From Tsukamurella asaccharolytica (GTDB lineage Bacteria; Actinomycetota; Actinomycetes; Mycobacteriales; Mycobacteriaceae), in assembly GCF_007858435.1 (NCBI RefSeq), contig NZ_VIGW01000005.1, positions 1 to 64,000 on the forward strand: a stretch of DNA of 64,000 nt, given 5' to 3'. The position numbers and the translations under genes are program-made. Shown in pieces: positions 27,595 through 36,701 of the stretch. The notes below the pieces were generated by a model that ran no database searches, had not been told where the DNA came from, and saw nothing but the letters and a program-made list of their open reading frames with translations. Numbering within the stretch: the stretch's first letter is position 1; each line of letters begins with the position of its first letter.

Positions 27595-28530
27595 GTGCGA
27601 AAGGCCATTCTGTCGGTCGTCCTGACCGTTGCGTTCGGCTCCGGGTACATCTGGCTCGGGATCCTCGGAGATCGCCCGCTCGCCCGCCACGTCCATGCCG
27701 CGGTCACTGTGCCGAATAGTCACGGCGTGCTCGTAGGGACGTCGGTGTCCGTGCGCGGCTACAAGATCGGCGAGGTGACGTCCGTCCAGCGGGAAGCGGG
27801 AGGCGTCCGCATCGGAGTCGCTATGGACGCCCGATACCCCATCCCGCTGTCGTCCCGGTTGAAGATCGAGCAATTCACTGCCTTTGAGACCTACCTCGAC
27901 TTCGAACCCTCCGATTCCGAGCGCCCGTTCATCGAGGATGGCGCCGTCATATTGGCAAGCACGGTCTCGACACCGTTGTCCATCCCGGAGGTCTTCGCGC
28001 TTCTCAACCGCCTGTCCCGGTCGATCAGCACGGATGACCTCGCCGGTTTCCTCGACACCGTCGCTCGGGCTACCGACGTCCCTGCGAGATCTGTGGCCAA
28101 CCTGGCGGCAGCCGGCGCTATGGTCAACCAGCTGATCCGTTCGCGCTCCGGCGAGATAGAGGCGTTGTCGCGGAACTACGGGCGCATGTCGGAGCGACTC
28201 GACGGGCTGAACGGCGGCATTCTCGGAATCGGGAGTACCGGGAACCTCCTGGTAAAGGGGCAACAACTCCTGGCGAGCTTCGAACAGCTGATGGAAGAAA
28301 CGGATATGCCGAACTCCCTTCGTCAGAACATTGTTCCGTTCCTCGACGACAACGGTCGCGCGATCTCATCGATCCTCGCCGGACTAGGCCCGATCGTGGT
28401 GCCGATGGTGCCCGTCGCCGCCGCTTTCGGCGATGTGGTGAACGTCGATCTCGCCACTCTGTTGACGCAGACTATGCGTACTGTAAGTGGGGACGGCCTA
28501 GTGCTGACTGTCGCTGTGCCACATCGATGA
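27595..28530 (+). CDS. solitary MCE/MlaD-domain protein
   Basis: 311 residues. One N-terminal transmembrane anchor (about 5-24) leads to an MlaD/MCE domain (about 38-115: VPNSHGVLVGTSVSVRGYKI), then a long helical region without the usual proline-rich tail. MCE proteins form tubes that carry lipids across the periplasm and normally occur as six genes next to two YrbE permeases; neither the other five nor YrbE is here. The GTG start has GGAGG seven bases upstream. Last of the tetR-led module. Confidence 0.82.
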   Translation: MRKAILSVVLTVAFGSGYIWLGILGDRPLARHVHAAVTVPNSHGVLVGTSVSVRGYKIGEVTSVQREAGGVRIGVAMDARYPIPLSSRLKIEQFTAFETYLDFEPSDSERPFIEDGAVILASTVSTPLSIPEVFALLNRLSRSISTDDLAGFLDTVARATDVPARSVANLAAAGAMVNQLIRSRSGEIEALSRNYGRMSERLDGLNGGILGIGSTGNLLVKGQQLLASFEQLMEETDMPNSLRQNIVPFLDDNGRAISSILAGLGPIVVPMVPVAAAFGDVVNVDLATLLTQTMRTVSGDGLVLTVAVPHR

Positions 28531-28582
28531 GGAGGGCCTGGAGGCCACCTGTATACGAGCCGTTACAACAAAGGGAGTGGAC

Positions 28583-30070
28583 ATGGCTCACGACGTGATC
28601 ATCGTCGGCGCGGGGTTCGGCGGCATGGGTGCCGCGATCGAGCTCCTCGGCCGCGGACGCAGCGACATCGTCATCCTCGAGAGGGAGGACGACCTGGGCG
28701 GGACGTGGCACGTCAACCACTACCCGGGCCTGGCGGTGGACATCGCCTCGGTGACCTACTCGTACTCCTTCGAGCCGAACCCGAACTGGTCGCGGCTGTA
28801 CGCGCCCGGCTCCGAGCTCAAGGCCTACGCGAGCCGGGTCGCCGACAAGTACGGGCTGCGGCCGCTGATGCGCTTCGGTGTCGAGGTCACGGCCGCCGAG
28901 TGGGACCCGCGGGCCGCCGAGTGGGAGGTCACCGTCGTGCGCGAGGGCGGCCTCGAGCAGAAGCTGCGTGCCCGCTACCTCATCACGGCCACCGGCTTCC
29001 TCAGCCAGCCCAAGCTCCCCGACATCGAGGGCATCGAGGACTTCGCCGGCACCGTCATCCACAGCGCGAAGTGGGACGACGACGCCGACCTCGCCGGGCA
29101 GCGGATCGGCATCATCGGCACCGGCGCGACGGGGGTGCAGCTGGTGCCGGAGCTGGCGAAGGTCGCCGGGCACCTCACCGTCTTCCAGCGCACCCCGATC
29201 TGGGTGGTGCCCAAGGTCGACTTCGCGGTCCCCGGCCCGGTGCAGGCCCTGTTCAGTCGCCTGCCGTTCACGCAACGCGCCGCGCGGCTGGCGAATTCGA
29301 CGGTGCTCGAGGTGCTCAGCACCGTCGGGGTGCTCAACTACAAGTACGGCCATCGGTTCAACGACCTGGCGGCGACGCTCGCGAAGGCGCACCTGCGCGC
29401 GCAGGTCCCGGATCCCGAGCTCCGGCGGGCGCTCACCCCGTCGTACTCCTTCGGCTGCAAGCGGCCCACCTTCTCGAACACCTACTTCCCGACCTTCAGC
29501 CGCGAGGACGTGACGCTCGAGGCGTCGTCGATCGCGCGGGTGCTGCCGCACGGCATCGAGATGGCCGACGGCACCGTCCACGAGCTCGACATCCTCGTGC
29601 TCGCCACCGGGTTCTCCTTGTGGGAGAAGAACTTCCCCGCGATCGACGTGACCGGCCGTGACGGCCGCAACCTCGGCGAGTTCTGGCGCGAGGGCCGGTT
29701 CCAGGCGTACGAGGGCGTGGCGGTGCCGAAGTTCCCCAACTTCTTCAGCCTGCACAGCCCCTACAGCTACACGGGCCTGAGCTACTTCTGGACCATCGAG
29801 GCGCAGATGGTGCACCTGCGCCGCGTCTTCGACGAGATCGACCGGCGCGGGGCGCGCACCGTCGAGGTGACCGAGCGCGCGAACGCGCAGTTCCTGGACC
29901 GGATGAGCAAGCGGCTGGAGCGGTCGGTGTTCCAGCTCGGCGCCTGCGGGGGCAGTCGCAGCTACTACTTCGATCCGCACGGTGAGGCCACGCTCCTGCG
30001 GCCCAGCTCGGTGGTCGCCGCGCGCCGCGAGGCTCGCGGCTTCCCGATCGACGACTACGCGTTCGCCTGA
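28583..30070 (+). CDS. flavin monooxygenase, Baeyer-Villiger type
   Basis: 495 residues. Two dinucleotide folds (VGAGFGGMG at residue 9; IGIIGTGATGVQL near 174) flank the Baeyer-Villiger fingerprint FAGTVIHSAKW at 154-164. Such enzymes insert oxygen into ketones with NADPH and FAD; EthA-like members act on steroids and other ketones. Substrate unknown. I use ATG 28583 behind AAAGGGAG; a GTG two codons upstream is in frame. GC returns to the genome norm here, unlike the four preceding genes. It overlaps the convergent hydrolase gene by 16 bases. Confidence 0.9.
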   Translation: MAHDVIIVGAGFGGMGAAIELLGRGRSDIVILEREDDLGGTWHVNHYPGLAVDIASVTYSYSFEPNPNWSRLYAPGSELKAYASRVADKYGLRPLMRFGVEVTAAEWDPRAAEWEVTVVREGGLEQKLRARYLITATGFLSQPKLPDIEGIEDFAGTVIHSAKWDDDADLAGQRIGIIGTGATGVQLVPELAKVAGHLTVFQRTPIWVVPKVDFAVPGPVQALFSRLPFTQRAARLANSTVLEVLSTVGVLNYKYGHRFNDLAATLAKAHLRAQVPDPELRRALTPSYSFGCKRPTFSNTYFPTFSREDVTLEASSIARVLPHGIEMADGTVHELDILVLATGFSLWEKNFPAIDVTGRDGRNLGEFWREGRFQAYEGVAVPKFPNFFSLHSPYSYTGLSYFWTIEAQMVHLRRVFDEIDRRGARTVEVTERANAQFLDRMSKRLERSVFQLGACGGSRSYYFDPHGEATLLRPSSVVAARREARGFPIDDYAFA

Positions 30071-30675
30071 TCCAGCAGCGCGATCACCGCGTCGGCGGCC
30101 TTGGCCGGCGCGCCCGATTTCGCGGGCGCCAGGTCGTGCGCGGCCGCGACCTCGACGATCGTCGTCGGGCCGGCGATCAGCGCAGCCGCCTCCGCCAGCT
30201 CCTCCGGCGAGGCGAACGGGTCGCGCTTGCCGTGCACCAGCACCGTCGGGACCGCGATCTCCGGCAGGTGGGCCGTGCGCGCCTTCTCCGGGCGGCCGGG
30301 CGGGTGCAGCGGGTAGGACAGCAGGACGAGGCCGTCGGGCCGCTCCGGCCCCTCCGCGACGGCCATCGACGCCATCCGCCCGCCGTAGCTGTGCCCGCCC
30401 CACAGGACGGGGCCGTCGAGCTCCAGGACGCGTGCGGTCTCGGCGAACGCGGCCCGGTCGGCGGGCTGGCCCGACGGTGACGGCGGCCCCTTCGGCCGCA
30501 GCCGCCGGAACGGCAGGTCGATGCGCACCGTGCGGACGCCGCGCTGCGCGAGTTCCTCGCCCAGCAGCCGCAGCATCGCCTGGTCGCGGGTGCCGCCGGC
30601 GCCGTGCGCGAGGATCAGCGTCGCCCGCACCGCGGCCTGGGGGCCGTCGGGGTCGTGGATCGAGAGCCAGGTCAC
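30055..30675 (-). CDS. alpha/beta hydrolase, KANL3/Tex30-like
   Basis: 206-residue cytoplasmic hydrolase. The nucleophile elbow GGHSYGGR, oxyanion region LILAHGAGGTRDQAM, acid residue in LVHGKRDPF and His in AAAHDLAP give a complete Ser-Asp-His triad in the small KANL3/Tex30 (dienelactone-hydrolase-like) family. Reaction unknown. GTG start; it overlaps the monooxygenase 3' end. Confidence 0.85.
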   Translation of the reverse strand: MTWLSIHDPDGPQAAVRATLILAHGAGGTRDQAMLRLLGEELAQRGVRTVRIDLPFRRLRPKGPPSPSGQPADRAAFAETARVLELDGPVLWGGHSYGGRMASMAVAEGPERPDGLVLLSYPLHPPGRPEKARTAHLPEIAVPTVLVHGKRDPFASPEELAEAAALIAGPTTIVEVAAAHDLAPAKSGAPAKAADAVIALLDQANA

Positions 30676-30747
30676 CCGCTCAGCCTACGGGCAGCCCGGC
30701 ACCGGGAGCCGAGCGAGCGGACCGCGTCAGTGGGTTAACGTGCAATC

Positions 30748-31845
30748 ATGACTGATTCGAAGCAGGGTCCCCTCGCGGGCCTGAAGGTGGTCGAGTTCGC
30801 CGGCCTCGGCCCCGCCCCGCACGCCGCCATGCTCCTCGCCGACCAGGGCGCCGACGTCGTCTCGGTGCAGCGCCCCGGCGTCGGCGTGGCCGGTCTCACG
30901 GGCCGGCCGTCGGGCGTCAAGCGCGGCCGCACCATCGTGGAGGCCGACCTGAAGAACCCGGACGACATCGCCACCGTCCTCGACCTCATCGACCGCGCCG
31001 ACGTGGTCGTCGAGGGCTTCCGCCCCGGCGTCATGGAGCGGCTCGGGCTGGGGCCGGACGTGGTGCTCGAGCGCAACCCCCGCCTCGTCTTCGCCCGGAT
31101 GACCGGCTGGGGTCAGGACGGTCCGTTCGCGCAGCGCGCCGGCCACGACATGAACTACCTCGCCCTCACCGGCCTGCTGCACGCCATCGGCCGCAAGGAC
31201 GAGCGGCCCGTGCCGCCGCTCAACCTCGTCGGCGACTTCGCCGGCGGCTCGATGTTCCTGGTCTTCGGCGTGCTCGCGGCGCTCTACGAGCGCACCGTGT
31301 CGGGCAAGGGGCAGGTCATCGACGTCGCCATGGTCGACGGTGCCTCCCTCATCGGGCAGATGCAGTGGGACTTCCGGGGCCAGGGCATCTGGAGCGACGA
31401 GCGCGGCGTGAACACCCTCGACGGCGGCGCGCCCTTCTACGACACCTACGAGACCTCCGACGGCAAGTACGTCTCGGTCGGCGCGATCGAGCCGCAGTTC
31501 TTCGCCGAGCTGCTCGACAAGCTCGGGCTCGCGCAGGAGGACCTGCCCTACCAGCTCGATCAGGCCCGCTGGCCCGAGCTGCGCGCCGCGCTGGAGGCCG
31601 CGCTGAAGACGAGGACCCGCGACGAATGGGCCGAGGTCTTCTTCGACTCCGATGCGTGCGTCGCGCCGATCCTCACCTTCGAGGAGGCCCCGAAGCACCC
31701 GCACATGGCTGCCCGGCAGAACCTGCAGGAGATCGGGGGAGCGATGGCCCCGATGCCCGCGCCGCGGTTCTCCCGCACCCCCGCCGCGACGCCCGTCGCG
31801 CCGGACCCCACGCCCGTCGACCCGGCGACGCTCTGGCGCGACTGA
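30748..31845 (+). CDS. mcr: alpha-methylacyl-CoA racemase
   Basis: 365-residue CoA-transferase family III protein. [11 protein letters not shown] (His133) and NLVGDFAGG (Asp163) correspond to the His126/Asp156 pair of M. tuberculosis MCR, with the Glu in VGAIEPQFF. These residues epimerise the 2-methyl centre of branched acyl-CoAs, needed for oxidation of sterol side chains and methyl-branched fatty acids. The start region [16 protein letters not shown] is diagnostic for racemases rather than formyl-CoA transferases. The location beside oxygenase genes fits lipid or sterol breakdown. Confidence 0.9.
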   Translation: MTDSKQGPLAGLKVVEFAGLGPAPHAAMLLADQGADVVSVQRPGVGVAGLTGRPSGVKRGRTIVEADLKNPDDIATVLDLIDRADVVVEGFRPGVMERLGLGPDVVLERNPRLVFARMTGWGQDGPFAQRAGHDMNYLALTGLLHAIGRKDERPVPPLNLVGDFAGGSMFLVFGVLAALYERTVSGKGQVIDVAMVDGASLIGQMQWDFRGQGIWSDERGVNTLDGGAPFYDTYETSDGKYVSVGAIEPQFFAELLDKLGLAQEDLPYQLDQARWPELRAALEAALKTRTRDEWAEVFFDSDACVAPILTFEEAPKHPHMAARQNLQEIGGAMAPMPAPRFSRTPAATPVAPDPTPVDPATLWRD

Positions 31846-31916
31846 TCGCCCGGTAGCGCGACCGGACCGTCGATGCAGGCGGCTGCGGCTCCGGTTCGGT
31901 GGGGTACCGCGCGGTG

Positions 31917-31975
31917 GACTCTCCGATTCCGTCCGAAACGGACAGCGTGTCCGAGGCGGACGGAATCGGAGAGTC
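31917..31975. terminator. nested palindrome between convergent genes
   Basis: A perfect 19-bp inverted repeat (GACTCTCCGATTCCGTCCG and its complement) encloses a second perfect hairpin, CGGACA-GCG-TGTCCG. It lies 72 bp after the racemase gene and 50 bp after the convergent protease gene. It probably terminates both. No T-run, so it could also be a protein-binding site. Confidence 0.6.
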
Positions 31976-32025
31976 GAGCAGACGATGCGTCTAGTCCGCC
32001 GCGATCGACGGCGACGTGCCCGGTG

Positions 32026-32733
32026 CTATCCGACGACGAGCGAGGTGCCGGTCGCGCGGAGCGTGGAACCCAGGTCGTAGAACAGCGAGCCGCTGCGGGT
32101 GATCGGGCCGTCGAAGGTCGCGGCGCGGCTGGCGATGCCGAGCGCGGCGTTGTCGGAGCTGCGGATCAGCGGCCCGCCGCTGTCGCCGACCTGCACGGGG
32201 ATGGTGGTGGCGATGTAGCCGCGGTCCACGCTCACGACGGAGCCGCAGCGCCAGCCGGACGAGACGCCCTGGCTGCACACCGCATCGCCGGGGCGGGCGG
32301 TGCCGACGGTGCTCGGCCGCACACGGCCGCCGGGGGCGGCCTTCGCGAGCTTCGGGTCCAGCGTGAAGACTCCCCAGTCGGGGGCGTCGGGCACCACGAA
32401 GGTGTCGGACTTCGTCAGCGCGGGCGCCGACGAGCCGGTGTTCACGCCGACGATGCGCCCGTTCACGACCACCTGCTGGCCCTGTGCGCCGCAGTGGCCG
32501 GCGTACAGGCCCACGCGCGTACCGTCGGGCCGCTGCCCGACGAAACCGACGGTGCAGCCGCGGCCGTCGGCGACGTTGCCGACCAGCTTGGTGACCGTCA
32601 GCACCGAGCTGCCGGGGGAGACCGTCGCGACGGGCTCCGCCTGCGCGGCGGCGGGGAGCAGCGCGACGACGCCGCCGAGGACGGCCGCGGCCGCGGCGAC
32701 GGTCCTCGCGGTCGACGTGATGGTGCGGCGCAT
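32026..32733 (-). CDS. secreted S1-family serine protease
   Basis: 235-residue chymotrypsin-fold protease. A signal peptide ends at about AAAQA. Catalytic residues are visible: His in YAGHCGAQG, Asp in APDWGVFTL, Ser in GDSGGPL. Cys pairs suggest disulfides in the secreted enzyme. It has the short alpha-lytic/SGPB-like layout without an evident long pro-region. ATG 32733 has an excellent GAGGAGG site. A paralogue is cut by the right edge of the window. Confidence 0.88.
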   Translation of the reverse strand: MRRTITSTARTVAAAAAVLGGVVALLPAAAQAEPVATVSPGSSVLTVTKLVGNVADGRGCTVGFVGQRPDGTRVGLYAGHCGAQGQQVVVNGRIVGVNTGSSAPALTKSDTFVVPDAPDWGVFTLDPKLAKAAPGGRVRPSTVGTARPGDAVCSQGVSSGWRCGSVVSVDRGYIATTIPVQVGDSGGPLIRSSDNAALGIASRAATFDGPITRSGSLFYDLGSTLRATGTSLVVG

Positions 32734-32853
32734 GATCCTCCTCGGTTCGGCACAAGACTGTGCGACCGTAGCGTGCCACACGGCGGCCAGGGTGTAAACC
32801 GAGTGGCCGGTGATACGCAGGTCAACTCCTGTGACGCCAGGTGCGGAATTGGT

Positions 32854-33336
32854 TCAGTTCGAGGGCCGGGGTGTGACCCAGGTCGTGATCGTCGCGTGCA
32901 CCACCTCGGTGCCCTTCTTGTCGCGCACGGCGACGTCGACCACCACGTCGCGGCCGGTGGTGATCGCGTCCCAGTCGACCTCCTCGGCGAGCGTCGCGGT
33001 CGCGACCAGCGAGGACTCGGCCTTGCGCAGGTAGTCCACCGTCATCGACTTCGGCAGCCAGCGGTGCGTGCCCGGCGTGGACGCCTCCATCACCATGCCC
33101 ATCCCGACCTCGGCGAGGTTGCAGGCCGCGATCGCGTGATAGGTGCCGATGTGGTTCTGCACGAACCACCACTTCGCGCCGTGGACCACGGCGCGGCCGT
33201 ACTCGATCTCGGAGATGTACGGGGTGACGGACGCGAAGTACGGCGCCTTGAGCGATGCGGCCGCGGAGAAGGCCAGCTTGCCGAGGGGCTTGTCGCTCAC
33301 GGCGCGCCACATCTTGTACGTGGAGGTGTCGGTCAT
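32854..33336 (-). CDS. DUF4442 hotdog-fold thioesterase
   Basis: 160 residues. The middle segment YGRAVVHGAKWWFVQNHIGT to CNLAEVGMGM is the hotdog core of the DUF4442/PaaI-like thioesterases, which hydrolyse acyl-CoA or buffer CoA esters. Substrate not known. A 14-bp palindrome lies directly upstream of the ATG. Confidence 0.83.
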   Translation of the reverse strand: MTDTSTYKMWRAVSDKPLGKLAFSAAASLKAPYFASVTPYISEIEYGRAVVHGAKWWFVQNHIGTYHAIAACNLAEVGMGMVMEASTPGTHRWLPKSMTVDYLRKAESSLVATATLAEEVDWDAITTGRDVVVDVAVRDKKGTEVVHATITTWVTPRPSN

Positions 33337-33346
33337 GGCCGGTACC

Positions 33347-33360
33347 TTACTGCACAGTAA
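33347..33360. promoter_or_regulatory. palindromic operator candidate before the DUF4442 gene
   Basis: TTACTGCACAGTAA has perfect 6-bp arms (TTACTG/CAGTAA) around two bases. It lies 11 bp upstream of the DUF4442 start and just after the stop of the preceding gene. The size fits a TetR-type dimer site. Confidence 0.45.
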
Positions 33361-33362
33361 GT

Positions 33363-34376
33363 TCAGCGCGGCGGCGCCGCCGTGAGGGCGTCGAAGCCCT
33401 CGCGCGCCAGCTTCGTGATGGTGCCGCGGATCGTGGGCCAGTACGGCGAGCGCACGTTGACGGGCGCGCCGTGGCTCGCCCCGTCGAGCTCGACGAGCAG
33501 CGACGGCGCGCCGACCGCCCGCGCCGCGGCCACGAAGTCCGCCGACTCGCCGAGGGGCACGACCGAGTCCTCGGAGCCGTGGATCGCGACGGACGGCATG
33601 CGCGGGTCGATCCGCTGGATGGGGTTCGCCAGCGCGTAGCGGTCCGGCACCTGATCGGGCATGCCGCCGAGCGCCATGCGCACATGGTCGTTGAGCCGGG
33701 ACGAGGTGCGCATGTCGAGAACCCCGGCCAGGGAGACGAAGGCGCGCGGGGTCACCGTCGGGCCGCCGCCCGCCGGCCAGGTCACGCCGGGCGCGCCCGG
33801 GGGGAGCGTGCGGCGCGAGGCCGCCCACGCGGCGAGCTGGCCCCCGGCGCTGTGCCCGACCAGGATCACGTTCGACGGGTCCAGCGCGGGCGCGCTCCGG
33901 GCCAGCGTGGGCACGAAGTCGACGGCGTGGCCCACATCGGTGAAGGTCGTCGGCCAACCGCCACCCGACCCGACCCGCCGGTACTCGACGTTCCACACCG
34001 CCAGCCCCTCCGCCTGCAGGGCCCGGGCGACATCGGCCATGTACCCGGCGCTCGAACGGTTCTTCCAGCCGCCGCCGTGGATGAGCACCACCACGGGCAG
34101 GCTCCGCGGGGCGTGGACGCCGCGGGGCAGGTAGAGGTTGCCGTAGTTCTGGCGGGGGTCCGCGTTGGGCGCGGGGTAGGCGTAGCGGATCGCGTCGTCG
34201 CGGGTGGCGACGACGGGGCGCGGGCCGGCCGAAGACGACGAGGCCGCCGCTGAGGAGGATGCGACGGCGGACCCGCCCGGGCGATCCACGGTGCAGCCGC
34301 CGAGCACGACGCCGGCGCACAGCAGCAGGGCCAGGAGCGTCGCGCCCGGCCGCGGCGCGGCGCTCCGTGCGGTCAT
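33363..34376 (-). CDS. alpha/beta hydrolase lipoprotein
   Basis: 337 residues. The signal peptide ends in lipobox GVVLGGC, anchoring the protein at the outer face of the membrane through Cys28, followed by a Ser/Ala linker. The catalytic domain has oxyanion HGGGWKN, nucleophile VGHSAGGQLA, an acid in HGSEDSVVP and His in DGASHGAP. This is the esterase/lipase (hormone-sensitive-lipase-like) group. Natural substrate unknown. ATG 34376 gives the only plausible signal peptide. Confidence 0.86.
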   Translation of the reverse strand: MTARSAAPRPGATLLALLLCAGVVLGGCTVDRPGGSAVASSSAAASSSSAGPRPVVATRDDAIRYAYPAPNADPRQNYGNLYLPRGVHAPRSLPVVVLIHGGGWKNRSSAGYMADVARALQAEGLAVWNVEYRRVGSGGGWPTTFTDVGHAVDFVPTLARSAPALDPSNVILVGHSAGGQLAAWAASRRTLPPGAPGVTWPAGGGPTVTPRAFVSLAGVLDMRTSSRLNDHVRMALGGMPDQVPDRYALANPIQRIDPRMPSVAIHGSEDSVVPLGESADFVAAARAVGAPSLLVELDGASHGAPVNVRSPYWPTIRGTITKLAREGFDALTAAPPR

Positions 34377-34449
34377 GCCGATATTCTGACAGAGGCGCGG
34401 CGCCTGCGGGTGTGACGCGAATCGCAGCGATGCGATCGACCGGCTCGAT

Positions 34450-34491
34450 TTGAAGATGTGGCCCCAGCAGTGCATACTGGTCGGGTTGCCT
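34450..34491 (+). promoter_or_regulatory. rpsJ (S10 operon) promoter and 5' end
   Basis: TTGAAG (34450-34455), 17-bp spacer, CATACT (34473-34478), then five bases and GGTTGCCT (34484-34491). The same arrangement occurs at rplN and rpsH. The 373 bp between 34377 and rpsJ hold no gene. The leader includes GCGACACGCCCGACC (34596-34610), shared with the rpsL leader. Confidence 0.65.
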
Positions 34492-34749
34492 TGTCGGGCG
34501 GCGCGGTCCCCTGTGGGGCTCGCCCAATCGGCTGGTATCGCCCCGGCGCCCCTCGCGGGAGCCACCGGAACACACGGTGGAGCATGAGCGCCAGCGCGAC
34601 ACGCCCGACCGCGTGGACCGGAGCAATTTGACACATGAACAGCGTCGATCGACTTCAGCGGGTTGTCTCCCGCAGCGGGATGCGTCCCGCGGGTGATTCA
34701 GCTGTCCGTGTGTCTGGCAATACGAACACTTGACGGAAGAGGACACAGC

Positions 34750-35055
34750 GTGGCGGGACAGAAGATCCGCATCAGGCTCAAGGCCTATGACCATGAGGCG
34801 ATCGACGCGTCTGCTCGGAAGATCGTCGAGACCGTGACCCGCACCGGCGCCCGCGTCGTGGGTCCCGTGCCGCTGCCGACGGAGAAGAACGTGTACTGCG
34901 TCATCCGCTCGCCGCACAAGTACAAGGACTCGCGCGAGCACTTCGAGATGCGTACCCACAAGCGGCTGATCGACATCCTGGACCCGACGCCGAAGACGGT
35001 CGACGCGCTGATGCGCATCGACCTGCCGGCCAGCGTCGACGTGAACATCCAGTAA
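34750..35055 (+). CDS. rpsJ: 30S ribosomal protein S10
   Basis: 101 residues. 30S head protein, also NusE in antitermination. [20 protein letters not shown] and [20 protein letters not shown] are diagnostic. GTG start. First gene of an eleven-gene block ending at rpsQ. Confidence 0.98.
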   Translation: MAGQKIRIRLKAYDHEAIDASARKIVETVTRTGARVVGPVPLPTEKNVYCVIRSPHKYKDSREHFEMRTHKRLIDILDPTPKTVDALMRIDLPASVDVNIQ

Positions 35056-35074
35056 GCGGCTGCGGAGAAACGAT

Positions 35075-35740
35075 ATGACTGAGAACAAGATCAAGGGAAT
35101 CCTGGGCACCAAGCTCGGCATGACCCAGGTCTTCGACGAGAACAACCGGGTCGTCCCGGTCACCGTCGTCAAGGCCGGGCCGAACGTGGTCACCCAGATC
35201 CGTACCCAGGCCGCCGACGGCTACGACGCCGTCCAGCTGGCCTTCGGCGCGATCGACCCGCGCAAGGTGAACAAGCCCGTCTCGGGCCAGTTCTCCAAGG
35301 CCGGTGTCACCCCGCGTCGCCACATCGCCGAGCTGCGGCTCGCCGACGCCGATGCCGCCGCCGACTACGAGGTGGGCCAGGAGCTGGGCGCCGATGTCTT
35401 CGAGGCGGGCAACTTCGTCGACGTCACCGGCATCAGCAAGGGCAAGGGCTACGCCGGCGTCATGAAGCGCCACGGCTTCGCCGGTCTCGGCGCCAGCCAC
35501 GGCGCACAGGCCGTGCACCGTGCCCCCGGTTCCATCGGTGGCTGCGCCACCCCGGGTCGCGTCTTCAAGGGCGTCCGGATGGCCGGCCGCATGGGCTCCG
35601 ACAAGGTGACCACGCAGAACCTGTCCGTGTTCAAGGTCGACGCCGACGCCGGCGTCCTCCTGATCAAGGGCGCCATCCCCGGTCGCAAGGGCGGCCTCGT
35701 GATGGTCCGTACCGCTGTGAAGGGTGGTGCTCGCGCATGA
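35075..35740 (+). CDS. rplC: 50S ribosomal protein L3
   Basis: 221 residues. Binds 23S rRNA near the peptidyl-transferase centre. [20 protein letters not shown] and the loop [20 protein letters not shown] are conserved. ATGA overlap with rplD. Confidence 0.98.
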   Translation: MTENKIKGILGTKLGMTQVFDENNRVVPVTVVKAGPNVVTQIRTQAADGYDAVQLAFGAIDPRKVNKPVSGQFSKAGVTPRRHIAELRLADADAAADYEVGQELGADVFEAGNFVDVTGISKGKGYAGVMKRHGFAGLGASHGAQAVHRAPGSIGGCATPGRVFKGVRMAGRMGSDKVTTQNLSVFKVDADAGVLLIKGAIPGRKGGLVMVRTAVKGGARA

Positions 35741-36390
35741 GCAAGCTGACTCTCGATGTCAAGACCGCCGACGGCAAGGTCGACGGCACCGTCGACCTCC
35801 CCGCCGAGATCTTCGACGTGGAGCCCAACATCGCGCTGATGCACCAGGTGGTCGTCGCCCAGCTCGCCGCTGCGCGCGCCGGCACCCACGCCACCAAGAC
35901 CCGCGGCGAGGTCCGCGGCGGTGGCCGCAAGCCTTACCGCCAGAAGGGCACCGGCCGGGCTCGCCAGGGCTCGACCCGCGCGCCGCAGTTCGCCGGCGGT
36001 GGCACCGTCCACGGCCCGCAGCCGCGCGACTACAGCCAGCGCACCCCGAAGAAGATGAAGGCCGCCGCCCTGCGCGGTGCCCTCACCGACCGGGTTCGCG
36101 AGGACCGGATCCACGTCGTCACCGAGCTGGTGGCCGGCCAGGAGGCGTCGACCAAGACCGCCCGCCTGTTCCTGGCCGCGCTGTCGGAGCGCAAGAAGTT
36201 CCTCGTGGTCGTCGGCCGCGAGGACCTGACCGCGCAGCGCAGCGTCCAGAACCTGCCGAACGCGAAGTGGATCTACGCCGACCAGCTCAACACCTACGAC
36301 GTCCTGGACGCCGATGACCTGGTGTTCAGCCGTGAGGCTCTGGGTTCGTTCATCGCGAGCGCCACGAAGACCGAGGAGGCGAACGCCTGA
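35737..36390 (+). CDS. rplD: 50S ribosomal protein L4
   Basis: 217 residues. Lines the exit tunnel; in many bacteria also represses the S10 operon. The basic tunnel loop [20 protein letters not shown] is present. It is coupled to rplC (four-base overlap) and rplW (one base). Confidence 0.98.
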   Translation: MSKLTLDVKTADGKVDGTVDLPAEIFDVEPNIALMHQVVVAQLAAARAGTHATKTRGEVRGGGRKPYRQKGTGRARQGSTRAPQFAGGGTVHGPQPRDYSQRTPKKMKAAALRGALTDRVREDRIHVVTELVAGQEASTKTARLFLAALSERKKFLVVVGREDLTAQRSVQNLPNAKWIYADQLNTYDVLDADDLVFSREALGSFIASATKTEEANA

Positions 36391-36701
36391 TGGCTACCGC
36401 AACCATCCCCGCCGACCCGCGGGACATCCTGCTCGCGCCGGTGATCTCCGAGAAGGCCTACGGCCTCATCGAGGAGAACACATACACCTTCGTGGTGCAC
36501 CCGGACGCGAACAAGACGCAGATCAAGATCGCCGTGGAGAAGGTCTTCGGCGTCAAGGTCGACAGCGTCAACACCTTGAACCGCCAGGGCAAGCGCAAGC
36601 GCACCCGTGCCGGTTACGGTCAGCGCAAGAGCACCAAGCGCGCGATCGTGACCCTGAGCGCCGATAGCAAGCCCATCGACATCTTCGGAGGCGCGAGCTA
36701 A
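36390..36701 (+). CDS. rplW: 50S ribosomal protein L23
   Basis: 103 residues. Sits at the tunnel exit and docks trigger factor and SRP. Conserved [20 protein letters not shown] and [20 protein letters not shown]. Coupled on both sides. Confidence 0.98.
   Translation: MATATIPADPRDILLAPVISEKAYGLIEENTYTFVVHPDANKTQIKIAVEKVFGVKVDSVNTLNRQGKRKRTRAGYGQRKSTKRAIVTLSADSKPIDIFGGAS

Noticed and set aside
27595-28530. complete mce operon
   Set aside because: Only one MCE-domain gene is present and no YrbE permease or further mce genes lie nearby.
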